From: Pseudomonadota bacterium
Lineage (GTDB): Bacteria > Pseudomonadota > Gammaproteobacteria > Steroidobacterales > Steroidobacteraceae
DNA length: 64,000 bases
Assembly: GCA_019352035.1 (NCBI GenBank)
Contig: JABBNZ010000010.1
Span: 1 to 64,000 of the forward strand
Reading direction: 5' to 3'
Part shown: positions 57,881 through 64,000 of the stretch, piece after piece
Position numbering within the stretch: the first letter of the stretch is position 1
Layout: each line of letters opens with the position of its first letter
Translations under genes and position numbers: made by a program
Notes under the pieces: model-generated
Seen by the model: the letters and a program-made list of their open reading frames with translations, nothing else
Told to the model about the DNA's origin: nothing
The model's database searches: none

Positions 57881-58990
57881 TCAAAGCTCTTCGAGCGGCA
57901 TCCGCGGCGCCACTTTCCGTGGGGGCGCCACTCCACGGGATTCGCCAGGGGCCTCAGCGTTCGCGAAGGCCTCCGCCAACACCTCCGCGCCCGCACCGGG
58001 ACGTCGCGAGCCCTCGCTCAACGTGCGCCGAAACTCGAGTGCGCCGGGCTCTCCCGCATACAAGCCCTGCATGTGGCGAACTATCGCCGAGAGCCTTTCA
58101 CCGCGTCCCACCTGGCGCTCTGCGTACCGCTGCATCCGCTCCATGGCGCGTCTGCGCGCAGCGGCGGCGGGCGGCTCTCGATTCGAATGCGGGTCGGCTG
58201 AGGCCGGCGCTGCGCCGAATACGAGCGGGTCCAACTCGCCGAGGACCAAGGGCCGGTGATACGCCTCGCGCCCGAGCATGACACCATCCAAACCCTCGAG
58301 CGCCCCGAGAATCGTGGCCGGCTCGCGCAGGCCGCCATTGACGATCACCTGCAAATCGGGAAACGCTCGCTTCACCTGGCTCACGACCTCATATCGCAGC
58401 GGCGGGATCTCCCGGTTGTCCTGCGCCGACAATCCGCCGAGCACCGCTTTGCGCGCATGGACGATCACCGCCTCACAGCCGGCATCACGCACACGGCCCA
58501 CGAGACTGTGCAGAGCTGCCCGCTCCGAGTCCTCGAAGCGGCGGCTGGCTTCGATGGCCGCCTTGCCCCGCCCGCCGATGACCCCGATCCGCATCTTGAC
58601 CGTCACGGGCACGCGCACGGCCGCACGCATGGCGGCCACACACGCCACCACGGTATCCGGCCGCTGCATCAGGTAGGCGCCGAACACCTTGCCCGTCGCC
58701 CGATCACTCGGGCAACCGCAGTTGAGGTTGATCTCGTCATACCCCGCCTGCTCTCCCAGTCGAGCCGCCACCGCGAGCTCTTGCGGCTCGCAGCCGCCGA
58801 GCTGCAGCGCGACGGGGTGCTCCTCGGGGTCGAAGGCGAGCAATCGGGCGCTGTCGCCGCGGATCAAATCGGACGCGGCGATCATCTCCGTGTAGAGGAG
58901 CATCCCGGCCGAGAAGCCGCGGAGGAAGTAGCGGCAGTGGCGGTCGGTCCGCCCCATCATGGGGGCGACGCTGATTCTCCGGTCCAACAT
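57881..58990 (-). CDS. Second DusA-like tRNA-dihydrouridine synthase
   Basis: The 369-residue paralogue of the DusA at 33029-34096 has RRISVAPMMGRTDRHCRYFL, the catalytic cysteine in INLNCGCPSDRA, VIVHARKAVLGGLSAQDNRE and VMLGREAYHRP. All core residues remain. The WTDRH start is GRTDRH here, and a longer insert rich in Ala/Pro (PASADPHSNREPPAAAARRR) lies after residue 270. I chose the ATG at 58990. A second DusA-type enzyme in one genome is uncommon; it may modify a different position or tRNA set. Confidence 0.9.
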   Translation of the reverse strand: MLDRRISVAPMMGRTDRHCRYFLRGFSAGMLLYTEMIAASDLIRGDSARLLAFDPEEHPVALQLGGCEPQELAVAARLGEQAGYDEINLNCGCPSDRATGKVFGAYLMQRPDTVVACVAAMRAAVRVPVTVKMRIGVIGGRGKAAIEASRRFEDSERAALHSLVGRVRDAGCEAVIVHARKAVLGGLSAQDNREIPPLRYEVVSQVKRAFPDLQVIVNGGLREPATILGALEGLDGVMLGREAYHRPLVLGELDPLVFGAAPASADPHSNREPPAAAARRRAMERMQRYAERQVGRGERLSAIVRHMQGLYAGEPGALEFRRTLSEGSRRPGAGAEVLAEAFANAEAPGESRGVAPPRKVAPRMPLEEL

Positions 58991-59081
58991 ATGACCGGCT
59001 ATCCTACACGAGCGCGCCGCTTTCGTCCGCCATGGGCCGCCCGGCATCCGCCGGACGGCCCATGGGCGCGGCGCGCATTCC

Positions 59082-61316
<2,235 letters not shown>

Positions 61317-61427
61317 CTAGACCGGCGCCGACAGAGGTGGAAGTGCGAAGAATCTATCGCGCCAATAGCCTCTCTCTCGAGACGCCAGTGTCCCTCGAAA
61401 GCCGCCTTTCCGGGCGCGGCTGCGCGC

Positions 61428-61888
61428 TCAATGGCACACGGAGCCGTGCGGTTGGCCGGCATTCTCCACGCTCGGCCACCGCTGCGGGACCTTTCGCAGC
61501 TTGCGCAGGTCGTACCCCATCTCGCGCACGCGCACGCGCACGCGCACGCGCACGCGCACGCGCATGCTGCGGTAATCGCTCGCGGAGATCTGCGGTGTGC
61601 GGGCCATCAGCCAGACATAGTCTCGCGCGTCGCGCGCCACTATGACCCGGCTGTAATCCGGCGCCAGCCAGGCGACGATGTACTGCTCGCGCAGCAGCCA
61701 GAGCAGGTGCACCTTCCACTGCGCATTGCCGCTGCCGGCGACCACCGTCGCTGTCGAATGAATCGTCTTCAGCGGACCTTGGAAGCCGCCGCGATGAAAG
61801 CGGAAGCTCGTGCAGATCGCTCCGTTGTGCTCGAGACGATAGATCTCCACCTGGTTGTAGCCGTCACGGTCGAATCGGGTCGCTGAGC
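61428..61888 (-). pseudogene. lipocalin family protein, N-terminally truncated
   Basis: The frame encodes most of a bacterial lipocalin (Blc type), starting inside the domain: GYNQVEIYRLEHNGAICTSF, then AWLAPDYSRVIVARDARDYV and WLMARTPQISASDYR. The usual signal peptide and first strand with GTWYE are missing; in their place is a DUF1365 fragment in another frame. The helix after ASDYR is interrupted by an Arg-Val run coded by a hexanucleotide repeat. A GTG at 61850 could start translation, but the protein would lack the barrel start. Confidence 0.7.
61524..61559. repeat. GCGCAC hexanucleotide microsatellite
   Basis: Six perfect copies of GCGCAC (a seventh, imperfect, follows) lie within the lipocalin remnant, coding on the minus strand for alternating Val and Arg (MRVRVRVRVRVRVREMG). 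Relatives have about six ordinary helix residues here, so the run is an expansion. The unit length keeps the frame. Confidence 0.9.
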
Positions 61889-62061
61889 GCCCTGCCGTCC
61901 GCCGCGTAGCAGTAGTAGAAGCTGACCGGATTGAATAGGTAGCCCGCGTAACGCAGGTGCGTCAGGAGGCGCACGGGCCCGCCGGGGCGCCTGCCGGTAT
62001 GCTGCGCCACCCGCCTCTTGACGGCCTCGGTCAGCGAAACGTCGGTTGGACCGAGATACTC
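61864..62061 (-). pseudogene. DUF1365 family protein, internal fragment
   Basis: Sixty-five residues read EYLGPTDVSLTEAVKRRVAQ, HTGRRPGGPVRLLTHLRYAG and YLFNPVSFYYCYAADGR, the central signature of DUF1365 (COG3496), then stop at 61864. About 75 N-terminal and 100 C-terminal residues of the family are absent. DUF1365 genes often sit beside photolyase and cyclopropane-fatty-acid genes, as with the photolyase here, so this is the scar of a deletion. Confidence 0.72.
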
Positions 62062-62892
62062 AGGCCCCCGCCCGCGCCAGCACTCGCGCCGGCAGCGGTT
62101 TCAACCCGTGCACGAGCCCGAGCGCCGCCATCAGGCGCAGCCCGTACCAGGTCACATCGATCTCCCGCCAGAGAAACCCCTGGCGGGCGCAGCCGGGGAA
62201 TCCGTGATGATTGTTGTGCCAGCCCTCGCCGAGGTGAGCAGCGCCAGCCAGAGATTGTTGCGGCTGTCGTCCGGCGTCGCGAAGCGCCTCGAGCCGAAGC
62301 GGTGAGCGAGGGAGTTGATGGTGACGGTGGCATGGAAGAGCGCGACGGTGGAGATGAAAAATCCCCAGACCAGCATCTGCGGCCCGGTGGTATGCAGGCC
62401 GGGATCCGCCCCTCGCAGCAGCGCTCCGAGCGCATACATCGCCGCCGCCAACAGCACCGGCACGGCGATGTCGTAGCGGTCGAGCCAGCGCAGCTCCGGG
62501 TATCGGGCGAGATCGGGAACTCGCCGCAGATCGGTGCGAAAACCCGCGGTGTGAGGAACCAGCCCATGTGGCTCCAGAGAAGGCCGTGAACCCCCGGCGA
62601 GTGCGGATCGCGCACGGTATCGGCCGCGCGATGATGGTTGCGATGATGTGCGGCCCGCCAAAGCGGCCCGCGCCACCGCCAAAGCGGTTGCGGAGACGCC
62701 GGTCCATACCGCGGCGATACACCCCAGGTGCAGCAGGACGAAAGGGGCTGCGCGCACCCAGTCGATGCGGTCGGCGGCCCGCGGGTCGAGCGCCTCGGCC
62801 TCCCGCGTGTCGTACCAGCGGCGCAAGGTCTTCCACCTCGACCCGGGGACGAGCATTTCACTGGAGCTGCGGTACGAATCTGTATCTGGCAT
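62060..62892 (-). pseudogene. acyl-CoA (delta-9 type) desaturase with three frameshifts
   Basis: Three reading frames must be joined to give one desaturase. The N-terminus (RAAPFVLLHLGCIAAVWTGV) leads by a shift near 62660 to the histidine box AAHHRNHHRAADTVRDPHSP and LWSHMGWFLTP. A shift near 62540 gives RTDLRRVPDLARYPELRWLD and SLAHRFGSRRFATPDDSRNN. A shift near 62240 gives the last box GEGWHNNHHGFPG, ending at 62060. All iron-binding histidines survive, so inactivation is recent or the base calls are wrong. Confidence 0.75.
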
Positions 62893-62994
62893 CGCACGTT
62901 GCCTCTGGTCGCGACGGTGCCTTATACGGACGCCGGGGCCGGACGGATGCAGGCCGACCGCGATCTCGGGTACGGCGGGGGGCTTCGGCTCCCC

Positions 62995-64000
62995 TCAATC
63001 CCTGGGGAGGTCCTTGAAGGCCTCGAGCGCGAGCTGCCGCGAGGCCGCGACGTCGACCATGGTCTCGGGGTAGCCGCAGCGGGCAAGGGCGGCGGGATCG
63101 CGCCACGGCTGATGCAACAGCCTGGGCGGCAGTCCCGCGAGCTCGGGCAGCCAGCGCTTCAGGTACGCCGCCTCGGGATCGAAGCGGGCGGCCTGCGTGA
63201 AGGGATTGAACACCCTGAAGTACGGTGCCGCATCCGCGCCGCTCCCCGCGACCCATTGCCAGCCGAGGGTATTGTTGGCGAGGTCCGCATCGACGAGCGT
63301 ATCCCAGAACCACCGGGCGCCATGAATCCAGTGCAGGCGCAGATTCTTGGTGAGAAAGCTCGCCGCGATCATCCGCACCCGGTTGTGCATCCAACCGGTG
63401 CTCCAGAGCTCCCGCATGCCCGCATCGACGAGCGGCACGCCCGTCATGCCACGCTGCCAGCGCCGCAGCACTGCCTCATCGGCTTCGGCCCAGCGGAACG
63501 CGTCGAAGCGGCGGTTGAAGTTCCGCTCGCAGGTGCCCGGGAAGTGATAGAGCATGTGGTGGGCGAACTCGCGCCATCCGAGCTCGCACAGAAAAGCCTC
63601 GCGGCCTGCGTTGCCGGCGGCGCCCGCGCGCGCCGCGCGACCCTGCAGCGCATGTTGGATCTGACGTGGCGTGATCTCCCCGAAGTGCAGGTGCGCCGAC
63701 AGCCGCGAGGTACCGGGATCGGCGGGCCGGTCGCGGCCGACGGCATAACCGGTGAGCGCACGCTCGCAAAACCGGCGCAATCTCTCGCGGGCGCCCGCCT
63801 CACCCGGCCGCCAGCTGCGCTCGAGTCCACCTGCCCAGGCGATGCGCGGCTCGAGCTTTAGGGAATCCAGCGGGAGGCCGCCCGCGAGCCGCATCCATTG
63901 GCGTGGACGCGGCACGGGAAGCGGCCGCGCAGCGGTCAGTTGCGACTGCAGCTTGCGCCAGAACGGCGTGAATACCCGGTAGGGCCGCTGCTCTGATCCG
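62995..64000 (-). CDS. phrB: Deoxyribodipyrimidine photolyase, 5' end beyond window
   Basis: Photolyase uses FADH- and blue light to split cyclobutane pyrimidine dimers. The 335 visible codons begin inside the protein at PYRVFTPFWRKL and include the FAD-binding domain: RLSAHLHFGEITPRQI, CELGWREFAHHMLYHFPG, then DAGMRELWSTGWMHNRVRMI and ANNTLGWQWVAGSG with the electron-transfer tryptophans. The C-terminus is complete; the N-terminal antenna domain lies past position 64000. It is upstream of the decayed desaturase block on the same strand. Confidence 0.95.
   Translation of the reverse strand, partial: GSEQRPYRVFTPFWRKLQSQLTAARPLPVPRPRQWMRLAGGLPLDSLKLEPRIAWAGGLERSWRPGEAGARERLRRFCERALTGYAVGRDRPADPGTSRLSAHLHFGEITPRQIQHALQGRAARAGAAGNAGREAFLCELGWREFAHHMLYHFPGTCERNFNRRFDAFRWAEADEAVLRRWQRGMTGVPLVDAGMRELWSTGWMHNRVRMIAASFLTKNLRLHWIHGARWFWDTLVDADLANNTLGWQWVAGSGADAAPYFRVFNPFTQAARFDPEAAYLKRWLPELAGLPPRLLHQPWRDPAALARCGYPETMVDVAASRQLALEAFKDLPRD

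Noticed and set aside
61524-61565. GCGCAC repeat as a CRISPR-like array
   Set aside because: Six-base units with no spacers and no cas genes; it is a simple microsatellite.

Overview
The window is GC-rich chromosomal DNA from a proteobacterium, most likely a deep-branching gammaproteobacterium of the Xanthomonadales/Nevskiales/Steroidobacterales type. This rests on gene order (rpsB-tsf-pyrH-frr-uppS-cdsA-dxr-rseP-bamA, with map-glnD-dapC-dapD divergent), a GTP-dependent PEP carboxykinase, DusA-type dihydrouridine synthases and an S2-type rpsB leader. The genus cannot be fixed from sequence alone. No rRNA, tRNA, CRISPR array or intact insertion sequence was seen.

Region 1 (1-16068) is core. 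A leftward block runs from translation (rpsB, tsf, frr) through UMP kinase to isoprenoid, phospholipid and envelope biogenesis (uppS, cdsA, dxr, rseP, bamA). Rightward are methionine aminopeptidase, the PII uridylyltransferase GlnD and two diaminopimelate genes (dapC, dapD). The rpsB leader folds into two hairpins with a perfect 8-nt pseudoknot, as expected for S2 autoregulation.

Region 2 (16069-27297) is a phosphate regulon. It holds a porin, pstS, pstC, pstA and two tandem pstB genes, then a decayed phoU stub. A PhoB-box-like array of three 7-bp repeats on an 11-bp period lies in front of the porin. The unlinked half is phoB-phoR-phoU-dsbB. dapE sits between the halves.

Region 3 (27298-34096) holds tsaB, a DinG/YoaA helicase, pckG, a class III cyclase-FHA fusion and a first dusA.

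Region 4 (34097-56711) is accessory: lower coding density, several remnants and many small envelope or stress genes. It contains a VIT-family transporter, a glycogen-debranching-like enzyme with an intact and a broken glycosyltransferase, a SYLF protein and a group II intron maturase scar. Next is a three-gene unit of an unknown protein, a three-domain KaiC-like ATPase and a GAF-PAS-GAF histidine kinase. A nearby GGDEF protein carries the same N-terminal sensor domain as that kinase. Then come DUF3309, an amber-interrupted BON lipoprotein, CsbD, small membrane proteins, and a class D-like sortase directly followed by an LPKTG protein. That pair is unusual for a Gram-negative and is one of the two best candidates for a little-described system; the KaiC/kinase/GGDEF set is the other.

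Region 5 (56712-64000) has a zinc-ribbon protein, a TauE/SafE exporter, a second dusA and katG. It ends in a decayed block (lipocalin, DUF1365, desaturase) next to a photolyase cut by the window edge.

A ~100-bp palindromic repeat occurs twice (4-102 and 27097-27195). The two copies have different but fully paired stems, so the fold appears conserved rather than the sequence.
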